DNA of 64,000 nt, taken from assembly GCF_019042245.1 (NCBI RefSeq), contig NZ_JAHQCX010000002.1:307593-371592 (forward strand), written 5' to 3'. The stretch's first letter is position 1. Each line of letters begins with the position of its first letter. This DNA comes from Diplocloster modestus. GTDB lineage: Bacteria > Bacillota > Clostridia > Lachnospirales > Lachnospiraceae. The notes below the pieces were generated by a model. The model was given only the letters and a program-made list of their open reading frames with translations. It was not told the origin of the DNA and ran no database searches. The position numbers and the translations under genes are program-made. This document shows positions 17,919-25,877 of this stretch, piece by piece.

Positions 17919-19139
17919 CTATTTAACCGGCACGTCAAGTCCCTTAAAATCATCAGGAGTACCGTCGAAATTGGAAGGAGGCACGATTGTTCCGTCTTTT
18001 ACCATCGCATATACCTTATCTAATATAGCAATTGTATCCGCAGACAGCTGCTGCCTTCCTTCAGCCTTTACGTACCCTGTGGAATCCGTGTCTGCTTTCA
18101 GAAGATAATTGCCTCCTTTAAAAGTGCCGTCGGCAATGGCATTTAACTGTTTCTCCACATTTTTATCCATAATCTTAAGCGCGGAGGTCAGGATGATGTT
18201 GCTGTCTCCGTTGGCGCCGTCGTCATACTGGTCTACATCGCATCCGATCACCATTACCCCTTTTGCCTCCTTGGCAGCCGTAAAAACTCCGTTTCCGGAT
18301 CCGCCCGCCGCTACAAGCATGATGTCTACGCCTTTGTCAATCAGAGCTTTGCCGACCACCTTGCCTTGGGCCTGATCCGCAAAATTCCCGGTATAGTTGC
18401 CGCCTACATTATTATTGGTTACATCGGTCCCTGCATAAGCGGCGATCTCCACGCATTCCGCTTTCGCGCCCAGGTTCTTGACCGCGTAGTTCACGCCTGA
18501 TTCGAATCCATACTGGTAATTCACATTGGAAGGGAAGGCCACGCCGTTCACCACGGCGACCTTACCGGACTTTGTCTGCAGCGCCGCCGCGATACCGGCG
18601 AAAAATCCGCTTTCCTGCTCCGCGAACTGCATCGCGTAGACATTATCCATCTCCGCTTCCTTACCTTCCGCGTCGGCCGGATAGGAATCCACCAGTATAA
18701 ACTTTACATTCGGATTATCCTGTGCCAGCTGTCCGATACCTGCGAACTGGAATCCCGGAGTGACAATTACGTCATAATCAGCGACAATATCGGCGACTGC
18801 CTGAACGGATGCCGTATTATCCCCGGTAGGTTCATTAACCGCTTTTACCGTAGCCTCCGGATGATTGGCGATAAACGCCTGGATGCCTTCATATACATTC
18901 TGGTTGAAGGAACCATCATCCACCCCGGAAGGGCTTGTTACGATCGCGATCTTCATCGCAGTCTGCGCAGGCGCTTCCGTCGCGGGCGCCGTACTCTCCG
19001 GTGCAGGCGTGGCTGCGGTCTCACCCGCCGGCGTACTGTCCTCCTTCGCAGGCTCCTGGGGCTGCTCTTTATCACCGCAGCCTGCCATAATCAGCACCAT
19101 AGTAAATGCCAACATCACTGCAAAAACTTTTTTCAACAT
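17919..19139 (-). CDS. BMP family nucleoside-binding lipoprotein
   Basis: A 406-residue precursor with signal peptide and lipobox IMAGC (cysteine near residue 21), a Pro/Ala/Thr-rich linker, then the binding domain from about residue 60 (MKIAIVTSPSGVDDGSFNQNVYEG). Motifs GVAFPSNVNYQYGFESGV and VAAGGSGNGVFTAAKE are typical of Med/BMP nucleoside receptors. First gene of the nucleoside transport operon, with its own promoter and a small GNRA-type hairpin in the leader. Serves the ATPase and two permeases downstream. Confidence 0.94.
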   Translation of the reverse strand: MLKKVFAVMLAFTMVLIMAGCGDKEQPQEPAKEDSTPAGETAATPAPESTAPATEAPAQTAMKIAIVTSPSGVDDGSFNQNVYEGIQAFIANHPEATVKAVNEPTGDNTASVQAVADIVADYDVIVTPGFQFAGIGQLAQDNPNVKFILVDSYPADAEGKEAEMDNVYAMQFAEQESGFFAGIAAALQTKSGKVAVVNGVAFPSNVNYQYGFESGVNYAVKNLGAKAECVEIAAYAGTDVTNNNVGGNYTGNFADQAQGKVVGKALIDKGVDIMLVAAGGSGNGVFTAAKEAKGVMVIGCDVDQYDDGANGDSNIILTSALKIMDKNVEKQLNAIADGTFKGGNYLLKADTDSTGYVKAEGRQQLSADTIAILDKVYAMVKDGTIVPPSNFDGTPDDFKGLDVPVK

Positions 19140-19169
19140 AATATTCCTCCTTTTGAAATCCTTAAGTCT

Positions 19170-19185
19170 TCGGCCTTCCGGCCGA
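19170..19185 (-). promoter_or_regulatory. Leader stem-loop TCGGCC-GGAA-GGCCGA
   Basis: On the transcript of the BMP gene a six-base-pair stem is capped by a GGAA tetraloop (GNRA class), between the predicted promoter and the ribosome site. Likely a 5'-UTR stabiliser; no purine-riboswitch core was found around it. Confidence 0.5.
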
Positions 19186-19202
19186 CCGTGGATTACATAT
19201 TT

Positions 19203-19231
19203 ATCATATCATTCTTTTTAAGCATTTACAA
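19203..19231 (-). promoter_or_regulatory. Predicted sigma-A promoter of the nucleoside operon
   Basis: On the minus strand TTGTAA, 17-base spacer, TATGAT. It is about 65 bases upstream of the BMP lipoprotein start, with the leader hairpin between. Confidence 0.6.
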
Positions 19232-19273
19232 CAAATCCGTGTTATATACGGGATAAAAATACGCAAAAATAAC

Positions 19274-20344
19274 CTATATACGGAACATTTCAGCCAGGTT
19301 TTCTGTATACGGAGGATAGCATATTCCCCTCTCCGTCACGATCGCCGTGATCAGGGAGTGATCTGTAACATCAAAGGCCGGATTGTAACATTTCACTTTG
19401 GGCAGCGCCATGGGTTCCCGATAGAATTTGGTCTTGATCTCCTGTTCATCCCGAAGCTCGATCCGGATATCAGCGCCCGTCGGGCATGCCATGTCAACCG
19501 TTGACCCGGGCCCCAGTACATAAAAAGGTATGCCGTAATACTTCGCCAGTATCGCCACACCGCTGGTTCCTATTTTATTAGCCGCGTCTCCGTTGGCCGC
19601 CACCCGGTCGCAGCCTACAAAACACGCCTGAATCCAGCCGTTCTTCATAACCAGGCTGGCCATATTATCGCAGATCAGCGTAACGTCAATACCGCCCCTG
19701 GCCAACTCGTAAGAGGTCAGCCGGGCTCCCTGCAGCAGAGGTCTTGTCTCGTCTGCAAATACCCGGAATTCCATTCCCCGCTCTTTTCCCAAAAACAGCG
19801 GTCCCAGCGCCGTACCGTACCGTGAAGTGGCCAGCGGTCCCGCATTGCAGTGGGTAAGAATTCCATCCCCATCACTGATCAGCGTAAGCCCGTATTCGGA
19901 AATGGCCCGGCACATCTTAATATCCTCTTTTTGAATCATGCGGCACTCTTTCTCCAGCAGCTTAAGTATCTCGGAAACCGTGCACTGCGGATGGCCGGTC
20001 ACTACTTTTTCCATGCGGTTTAAGGCCCAGCTTAAGTTCACCGCAGTGGGCCTGGAGGAATCCAGATATTCTTTGTATTCCCTGAATTTTTGCAAAAAAT
20101 CCGAATAATCCTCCGTGTGAATCTGCCGTGCCAGGACATAGATGCCGTACCCTGCGCAGATTCCGATCGCCGGTGCGCCCCGCACTTTTAATTCATATAT
20201 GGCATCATAGATATCCTCAGCCGTTTCCAGCGTCAGATATTCTTCAATATTCGGCAGTTTGGTCTGATCTATAATAATGACTTTTTTCCCGTCCCCGCTC
20301 AGCCTTACATTATCTGCGTAATCATCTCCGATTGTCTTTTCCAT
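19274..20344 (-). CDS. mtnA: S-methyl-5-thioribose-1-phosphate isomerase
   Basis: About 356 residues of the eIF2B-like aldose-ketose isomerase family. Catalytic cysteine in [19 protein letters not shown] and catalytic aspartate in [19 protein letters not shown] are both present, as are [16 protein letters not shown] and [10 protein letters not shown]. It converts methylthioribose 1-phosphate, or 5-deoxyribose 1-phosphate in some bacteria, to the ribulose form. The ATG at 20344 is favoured (AAGGAG ten bases upstream) over a GTG three codons earlier. With the phosphorylase upstream and the MTA-type deaminase downstream it forms a route from methylthioadenosine to a ketose phosphate. The next enzyme, an aldolase or dehydratase, is not in the window. 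Confidence 0.9.
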   Translation of the reverse strand: MEKTIGDDYADNVRLSGDGKKVIIIDQTKLPNIEEYLTLETAEDIYDAIYELKVRGAPAIGICAGYGIYVLARQIHTEDYSDFLQKFREYKEYLDSSRPTAVNLSWALNRMEKVVTGHPQCTVSEILKLLEKECRMIQKEDIKMCRAISEYGLTLISDGDGILTHCNAGPLATSRYGTALGPLFLGKERGMEFRVFADETRPLLQGARLTSYELARGGIDVTLICDNMASLVMKNGWIQACFVGCDRVAANGDAANKIGTSGVAILAKYYGIPFYVLGPGSTVDMACPTGADIRIELRDEQEIKTKFYREPMALPKVKCYNPAFDVTDHSLITAIVTERGICYPPYTENLAEMFRI

Positions 20345-20373
20345 ATAACTCACGCTCCTTATCAGGTTTTAAA

Positions 20374-21321
20374 CTATGTCCGGCAGTTCTTGTCTGTAAA
20401 TGAGAATCCCGCTTTGAATGCCTTTGACTGAAATGCCTGCCCGTAGTCCGTTAAATCATAAAGCTGTATAGGCGGAAACTGGACATAATGTTTTGACAGC
20501 AGATTTAATGCCGGGGCAAACGGTCCGCATCTGCTGCCCGTAATCGTCACTTCATTGACAACAAAATCACTCATATTCACTTTCGTATCCCCTGCGTAGG
20601 TGCTTTTTAATACGATCGTTCCCTTATGGCGCACCACTTTCTGGGCAGTCAGGATCCCTGTGGGAGATCCGGTGGCATCTATCACTACCTCGTAGGTATC
20701 CGGAAGATCTGTTGTAACATGCGCAAATCCCGAAAACTGTTTCAGCTTCTCTTCATGTCTGCCGATCACCGTTAAGTCAGCGCCAGTCAGCGCAATCACC
20801 TGGGCGATCATAAACGCCAGACGGCCGTCTCCGATCACAGCCACGCTGTCGGAGGGTTTTAGATGAACCTGTGTGGGAATCTCCAAAGCTGCCGCCAGCG
20901 GTTCCGTGAATACCGCCTCCTCATCCCTCAGGGTATCCGGAACTTCATGCAAAAGTCCTGTCTCCAGGGTCATATATTCCGCAAAGCATCCGTCCTTTCC
21001 GGCAAGCCCGATCACCCGCCGGCTGTCACAATGTCCCCGCCTTCCGGTCCTGCAGTACAGACAGTGTCCGCACCCTGCGTTCAGTTCTCCCACTACCCGC
21101 CGTCCAACCAGCTCCGGTCTGCCGGACTTAATTACTTCGCCTACAAACTCATGGCCCATAATTCCGTTAAAATCAGGTTTATACCCCCGCAATACTTCCT
21201 TGTCCGTATTACAGACAGCCGCTATCCGTATTTTAATCAAACTTTCGGTATCTGTTGGTACGGGAATCGGATAATCCTCCAGGTATTTTGCTTCCCGCCC
21301 ATTGTAATATAATGCTTTTAT
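20374..21321 (-). CDS. Zinc-dependent alcohol dehydrogenase, apparent AUA start
   Basis: Medium-chain dehydrogenase, about 315 residues if it starts at an ATA codon at 21321. From that codon the frame reads KALYYNGREAKYLEDYPIPV, a normal N-terminus for this family, and GGAGG lies exactly eight bases upstream. The first conventional start (TTG at 21240) would remove 27 residues and has no ribosome site. Zinc ligands are present: catalytic Cys in AAVCNTDKEV and His/Glu in GHEFVGEV, structural cysteines in GCGHCLYCRTGRRGHC. A Rossmann motif AVIGDGRLAFMIAQV binds NAD(P). It lies between mtnA and the phosphorylase, so it may oxidise or reduce a product of deoxy- or methylthio-ribose breakdown. Substrate not assignable. 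Confidence 0.85.
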   Translation of the reverse strand: MKALYYNGREAKYLEDYPIPVPTDTESLIKIRIAAVCNTDKEVLRGYKPDFNGIMGHEFVGEVIKSGRPELVGRRVVGELNAGCGHCLYCRTGRRGHCDSRRVIGLAGKDGCFAEYMTLETGLLHEVPDTLRDEEAVFTEPLAAALEIPTQVHLKPSDSVAVIGDGRLAFMIAQVIALTGADLTVIGRHEEKLKQFSGFAHVTTDLPDTYEVVIDATGSPTGILTAQKVVRHKGTIVLKSTYAGDTKVNMSDFVVNEVTITGSRCGPFAPALNLLSKHYVQFPPIQLYDLTDYGQAFQSKAFKAGFSFTDKNCRT

Positions 21322-21369
21322 AGTACCCGCCTCCTTTCCGGCAGCCTCCCCTTCGCCACTGGGAAGCCC

Positions 21370-22206
21370 TTACAGGACTTCCGTCGCAATATTCACGATG
21401 GACGAGGTGATCAGCTTCTTAAACATCGGCGCCTTGCGGTCCGCCATCTCCTGTACCTCTTCATGGGTCAGCGGCTGTTTGGCCGCGTCGGCTGCCTGGT
21501 TGGATACACAGGAGATACCGCATATCTTCATTCCCATGTGGTTAGCTGCCACAGCCTCACAGGCGGTGCTCATTCCTACGGCATCAGCGCCCAGAGTCCT
21601 GCACATGCGCACCTCGGAGGGAGTCTCGAAATTGGGGCCGGTCAGCTGGATGTAGACACCTTCCTGAAGCGGGATGTTTTGTTCCAGGGCGGTCTGTCTG
21701 ATGATCCGGCGGAGTTTGAAATCATAGACATCGCTCATGTCGGGGAACCTGGTTCCCAGCTCGTCGATGTTGGGCCCGATTAAGGGAGATGGGACGAAAT
21801 TCAGGATATGGTCCCGGATCAGCATGAAATCTCCCGCCTGATAGTTATAGTTGATTCCGCCGGAGGCGTTGGTCAGGAATAATACCTCGGCACCCATCAT
21901 CCGCATGAGCCTGGTGGGAAGTACTACGTCGGACATGTCGTAGCCTTCGTAGTAATGGACACGGCCCTGCATGATGACGACCGGTACGGTTTCTACATAG
22001 CCGAAGATGAAACGGCCTTTGTGGCCGGGCACGGTGGATACCGGGAATCCTTCGATATCAGAATAATTAAGGGTCGCTTCTACCTGGATGCCTTCGGCGT
22101 AATCCCCCAGGCCGGAACCCAGGATCAGCGCTACTTTGGGCTGGAAGTCTGCTTTGGATTTTACGCTTTCATAGCATTTTTGTAATTTTTCGTATACTTG
22201 ATTCAT
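21370..22206 (-). CDS. punA: Purine nucleoside phosphorylase, trimeric type
   Basis: About 278 residues. Phosphate-binding LILGSGLGDYAEGI, MQGRVHYYEGYDMSDV, the LTNASGGINYNYQAGDFMLIRDH segment and the purine-site MSTACEAVAANHMGMKICGISCVSN identify the high-molecular-class PNP that acts on inosine and guanosine. It cleaves nucleosides with phosphate to base plus (deoxy)ribose 1-phosphate. Start at 22206 chosen for AAGGAG upstream; the frame could extend nine codons further without a ribosome site. Neighbouring mtnA suggests that methylthioinosine or 5'-deoxyinosine may also be substrates, an inference. Confidence 0.93.
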   Translation of the reverse strand: MNQVYEKLQKCYESVKSKADFQPKVALILGSGLGDYAEGIQVEATLNYSDIEGFPVSTVPGHKGRFIFGYVETVPVVIMQGRVHYYEGYDMSDVVLPTRLMRMMGAEVLFLTNASGGINYNYQAGDFMLIRDHILNFVPSPLIGPNIDELGTRFPDMSDVYDFKLRRIIRQTALEQNIPLQEGVYIQLTGPNFETPSEVRMCRTLGADAVGMSTACEAVAANHMGMKICGISCVSNQAADAAKQPLTHEEVQEMADRKAPMFKKLITSSIVNIATEVL

Positions 22207-22354
22207 GGTGGGTCTCCTTTGCTTTTGAGGCATGTATTATTGTTGGTTTGGTTTTGTGTTGGTGGGATCGTTCTTTTGATTATGTGTTGCTGTTATCTGG
22301 TTTTGGTCTGGATACTTTTAGGATTTCCGTTGCCTGTGCTATCTGGCAGCTTCC

Positions 22355-22420
22355 GGGGACAGGCACATTCCGCCTTTCGTTTGATGCCGGTTGAGCTTAA
22401 GACGGAATGAGCCAGTCCCC
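22355..22420. repeat. Imperfect inverted repeat, GGGGAC ends
   Basis: Two 22-base arms (22355-22376 and 22399-22420) pair with three mismatches; the left arm begins GGGGACAGGCACATTCCG. It starts three bases after the stop of the phosphatase gene. The terminal GGGGAC and overall shape match repeats at 10886 and 17862, suggesting one dispersed intergenic repeat family. Confidence 0.65.
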
Positions 22421-22422
22421 TC

Positions 22423-23586
22423 TCAGAAGTAAATGATTTCTACGCGGTGTCCCATCTGCTCTACCACCGATTTGAGCTGGCCGATGAGATTCATGCGAAG
22501 GTCTAAGTCCATGGTGGCGTCGTAGGCCTGATTGACGGCTTTCCCCACGAAGAGCTTTAGTTCCGTGCATTCCTCGATCAGGATCTTGGCCAGCCTGGCG
22601 GCGCCGTTGTCCTCATCCAGGGCCAGGAAGAAGTCCACATCGACTTCATCCCTTATATATTGTCTTAAAAGCTTCAACGCTTTATTCATGGTTATGATTC
22701 CTTCTGTAACCAGATCCATTCCTTCGATTTCCGCCATGGGCGGTACATCGCTGGAAGTGTTCTGGATCTGAGTTGTGACCGGTTTATCCAGATATTTTGC
22801 AGCAATATTCGCGCTGGTGCCGCCGCATACGATCTTACAGCCGGCTTCGCCCATGAACTGTTCCATCAGCTTCCGGTCGTCCCCTGGATCCTCCGGTGGT
22901 CCCGTGAAGATGCTGACCAGACGTCTGGGGATCACTCTGGTCACACAGACCGTAGTGTCGTCTCCGGGTTTTTGCAGATAGAGATCGTCGCAGGCTTTGC
23001 TTAACATGGCCGTGAGCCGGGAAGCCGACGTAGTGGTTTTCATGCATTTGAGCGCATATTCGGCCATACTGTCTCTGGTCCAGCCCAGATTCAGGATCTC
23101 GCCGGCTCCCGCGTAGACCACGCCGTCACTCATCAGCACAAAGCAGTCGCCCATCTGCACCTGAAACCGCCATTCCCGGATATCCTTCCCCTCCAGTTCC
23201 CGATGGGTGAAGGGGATATCCATCAGTTTTCTATCCCGGATCAGCACACATTCCGGATTGTCGAACTCCACCAGATATCCTTCCCCGTTGTGGAAAATCT
23301 GCAGTATACTGAATGTGGCATAGGCCACCTTCCGGACCTGGCAGATCGGCAGTGTCTTAACGATGGTCTCCACCGCATCCTCAATGGACGCCCCGTTCTG
23401 AAACATAGTTCCCAGTATCTTAGAGGTCAGCGTGGCCAGAATATTGGCCTTGACCCCGCTGCCCATTCCATCCGCCAGAATGGCGATATCCGAATCAGCC
23501 GTCTTGATAATTTCTACTTTATCTCCGCACAGTTCTTCATGAAACTTATTTAAACTTTTATAAGAAACTTCTACACTGACATCCAT
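22423..23586 (-). CDS. SpoIIE-type PP2C phosphatase with unknown C-terminal domain, hydrogenase-linked
   Basis: A 387-residue protein. Residues 1-220 form a SpoIIE/PP2C phosphatase domain with metal motifs ILADGMGSG (38-44), LMSDGVV (152-157) and PGDDTTV (207-213). Residues about 225-387 are a separate domain with KIVCGGTSANIAAKYLDKP and EGIITMNKALKLL that I do not recognise. It is ten bases downstream of the PAS-containing hydrogenase-like gene, so both are co-transcribed. In SpoIIE/RsbU systems such a phosphatase dephosphorylates an anti-sigma-factor antagonist; here the input would be the sensory hydrogenase. No STAS-domain target is encoded nearby. Confidence 0.9.
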   Translation of the reverse strand: MDVSVEVSYKSLNKFHEELCGDKVEIIKTADSDIAILADGMGSGVKANILATLTSKILGTMFQNGASIEDAVETIVKTLPICQVRKVAYATFSILQIFHNGEGYLVEFDNPECVLIRDRKLMDIPFTHRELEGKDIREWRFQVQMGDCFVLMSDGVVYAGAGEILNLGWTRDSMAEYALKCMKTTTSASRLTAMLSKACDDLYLQKPGDDTTVCVTRVIPRRLVSIFTGPPEDPGDDRKLMEQFMGEAGCKIVCGGTSANIAAKYLDKPVTTQIQNTSSDVPPMAEIEGMDLVTEGIITMNKALKLLRQYIRDEVDVDFFLALDEDNGAARLAKILIEECTELKLFVGKAVNQAYDATMDLDLRMNLIGQLKSVVEQMGHRVEIIYF

Positions 23587-23596
23587 GGTTTTCCCC

Positions 23597-25312
23597 CTAT
23601 TCTTCCTGACCTTCGAATAAGATCGAATCCCGCAGCTTCGTCAGTGTGACCTTGGTCTCAGCCGTAGTTTCACCCAGCAGTCCGGCGATCTCCTGGGCAA
23701 CCATCATCTGCTTGTCTATTACCTTCTGGGCCATCTCCACCGTCTCGACCTGAAGCTGGTAATGCTTTTTCTTATTATTTTCCTCTTCCGTTACATCCTC
23801 GAAGATTCCAAGGACCGCATCCTGCTCTTTGACATACACCAGCGTCTGGGTCGTATAAATACCCAGATCCTCGTAGGCCACCCGCTTATGTACGATCGGC
23901 TCATGGGTGTCATATACATACAGAAAATCCGTGTGATCGATCAGTTCGAACAGATATTTCTCCACCGCCACAGACTTGCTCTGTTTAAACATTTTCTCCG
24001 CCGCTTTATTGAATTCCATAATCCGCATATCCTGATCGACTACCAGAATGGCGTTCGGAGTCTGCTCCATCACCGTGTTAGCCATAGAATTGGCTTTATC
24101 AAAAGCATAGGGCAGGCACATACCCAGCTCGGCTTTTTCCTGGAAAACCGCAATAGCCTTCTCCCTGCAGGAACCATATCCGCAGGCCCCGCAGTCCAGC
24201 TCGTCCTCCCTGCTGTATTTACCGGTCTTGCGCAATATACTCCTGATCTCTTCTTCCGTCGGCATTTTTTCCTTCTCTACCCGGGAGTAGAACTGTTTTT
24301 CCAGATCCACCTCAGGCGGCACCTCCGGATAGTCGGGACTGACATACTCGATCTGTTCCTCGATATCCAGCTTTGCCTTAAATCTGGAAACCTCCATTTT
24401 ACTGATCGCAGGTCCCTTGATACAGCCTCCCTCGCAGACATTCGCCTCGATAAAACAGTGTTCCAGTTCCCCATTCGCCATCCCCCGGAACAGATCGATA
24501 CAATTATCCAGTCCGTCCACAAACAGCTTGCGGTAAGTATCCTTTCCGTTCTTGGCCACCACCGAAGTCATCACCCCGGAGCTGACCGGATACAGACGGT
24601 TCACCTTCGGATCCGGATTATCCATAGGCGAAGGGTTCTGCGCCTTAACATCGATCCCTTCCTCCTCCAGCCACTGCTCAACCTCTGAAAAATTAATCAC
24701 CGCATCGATCCAGCCGGAAGTCCTCTCATCCAGCTCCGCTTCCTCTTTTTTAGCAATGCAGGGGCCTAAAAAAACCACCTTTGTATTCATCCCCAACTGC
24801 TTCTTGATCAGCATTCCGTGAGCGACCATCGGTGACACCACCGGCGCCATATAGGGTGTCAGGTCCGGAAAATACTTCTCAATCAAATCGTTGATGCTGG
24901 GACAGCAGGTCGAAATCACATTCTTCATGCTGCCCTCCTCCAGAATCCGGTGATAAGCGTTGGTCACATAAGCCGCGCCCTCAGCAGTCTCACGAATCTG
25001 CTTAAATCCCAGCCGCTTCAAAGCGGTAACCACCTGGCCTGGATGGCTGTACTTCATAACCCCCAGATAAGACGGCGCAATCGAAATAACCGTTTTCTGT
25101 CCCTGTCTCAGAAAACTCTTCACCCGGTCCAGATCACTGGAAAACGTCTTAGCATTCTGAGGACAGACCTCCAGGCAGTGCCCGCACAGAATACAGTGCT
25201 CGTTCATAATCTGAGCCTGTTCGTTCTTAATCCGTATCGCTTTCACCGAACAGGACCGGACACACTTATAACAGTTCCGGCAATTAGCTTTTTGAAAATC
25301 AATGACGTTCAT
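23597..25312 (-). CDS. Sensory [FeFe]-hydrogenase homologue with PAS domain (HydS-like)
   Basis: About 571 residues. Order: two 4Fe-4S ferredoxin motifs (CRNCYKCVRSC, CILCGHCLEVC), an H-cluster-type domain, a further 4Fe-4S domain (DCGACGYGSC), a PAS domain at about 415-510, and a C-terminal coiled coil. The H-cluster loops are altered: STCCPSIND replaces TSCCPxW, LGPCIAKKEE replaces MPCxxKxxE, and EANVCEGGCIKGP replaces ExMACxxGCxxGG. All four cluster cysteines remain, while residues tuned for turnover differ. This matches the group C putative sensory hydrogenases. The start at 25312 has GGAGG five bases upstream. Output is probably the SpoIIE phosphatase encoded next. Confidence 0.92.
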   Translation of the reverse strand: MNVIDFQKANCRNCYKCVRSCSVKAIRIKNEQAQIMNEHCILCGHCLEVCPQNAKTFSSDLDRVKSFLRQGQKTVISIAPSYLGVMKYSHPGQVVTALKRLGFKQIRETAEGAAYVTNAYHRILEEGSMKNVISTCCPSINDLIEKYFPDLTPYMAPVVSPMVAHGMLIKKQLGMNTKVVFLGPCIAKKEEAELDERTSGWIDAVINFSEVEQWLEEEGIDVKAQNPSPMDNPDPKVNRLYPVSSGVMTSVVAKNGKDTYRKLFVDGLDNCIDLFRGMANGELEHCFIEANVCEGGCIKGPAISKMEVSRFKAKLDIEEQIEYVSPDYPEVPPEVDLEKQFYSRVEKEKMPTEEEIRSILRKTGKYSREDELDCGACGYGSCREKAIAVFQEKAELGMCLPYAFDKANSMANTVMEQTPNAILVVDQDMRIMEFNKAAEKMFKQSKSVAVEKYLFELIDHTDFLYVYDTHEPIVHKRVAYEDLGIYTTQTLVYVKEQDAVLGIFEDVTEEENNKKKHYQLQVETVEMAQKVIDKQMMVAQEIAGLLGETTAETKVTLTKLRDSILFEGQEE

Positions 25313-25369
25313 GTGTGCCTCCTTCAAGCCAGAATTTCCACGTTTTTTACAGCCGTGGCTAATGTTTAT

Positions 25370-25398
25370 ATTTTAACATAGGGTATATAGTTTGTCAC
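25370..25398 (-). promoter_or_regulatory. Predicted promoter of the sensory hydrogenase-phosphatase operon
   Basis: On the minus strand GTGACA, 17-base spacer, TAAAAT, about 58 bases upstream of the start codon. A small CCACG/CGTGG hairpin lies in the leader. Confidence 0.55.
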
Positions 25399-25509
25399 TA
25401 GAGGTATAATTTTTGCCGGGTTCTTATGGGATGGCTGGGGGGAGTACATCTTTGGTATTTCCCACAAAGCAACAAATAATATATTTTTCTCTGCGCCCTA
25501 ATTAGAGTA

Positions 25510-25748
25510 GGGCCTGATGGCTCCAGGTTGGGCGGGGCGCCCGGCTTAGGGACGGAAGTAATTCTCATCTTAGAAAAAGCATGGCCGAATAGCGGAGGGA
25601 GACTCAAGTGAGAATGGAGGCTCTCACGCCGACATTCTCACTGCTTTCAGAGGCTCCCGCAGCTGCTTATGAGGTTGCTTTATCTAAGATGAGAATTACT
25701 TCCCTCCCTAAGCCGGGCGCCCCCGCCCAACCTGGAGCCATCAGGCCC
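25510..25748. repeat. Long inverted repeat, 63/64-base arms
   Basis: Arms 25510-25572 and 25685-25748 are complementary with one mismatch and one single-base gap. The arms are GC-rich outside (GGGCCTGATGGCTCC end) and AT-richer inside. The 112-base centre can itself pair partly (AGTGAGAATG with CATTCTCACT). The element stands between the hydA terminator and the sensory-hydrogenase promoter. It has no coding capacity that looks real. It could be a MITE-like element or a structured RNA; a second, larger one lies on the other side of the hydC-to-hydA operon. Confidence 0.85.
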
Positions 25749-25779
25749 GGCCCTTATCCCCCCCAGCAGCCCAAAAGCC

Positions 25780-25830
25780 AAAAAAGGCCCGGGACATACC
25801 TCAAGCCGAATGGCGAGTTTATCCCGGGCC
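25780..25830 (-). terminator. Intrinsic terminator of the hydrogenase operon
   Basis: On the minus strand a GGCCCGGGA/TCCCGGGCC stem is followed by TTTTTT. It is about 50 bases after the hydA stop codon. Confidence 0.9.
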
Positions 25831-25877
25831 CTGCGAATCAGGGGTTCTCCCGTCTGCTGTTCAACTGCTGCTTACTA

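Noticed and set aside
19140..19273. Purine riboswitch in front of the nucleoside-binding lipoprotein
   Set aside because: Only a short GNRA-capped stem was found; the conserved three-way junction sequences of the purine aptamer are absent.
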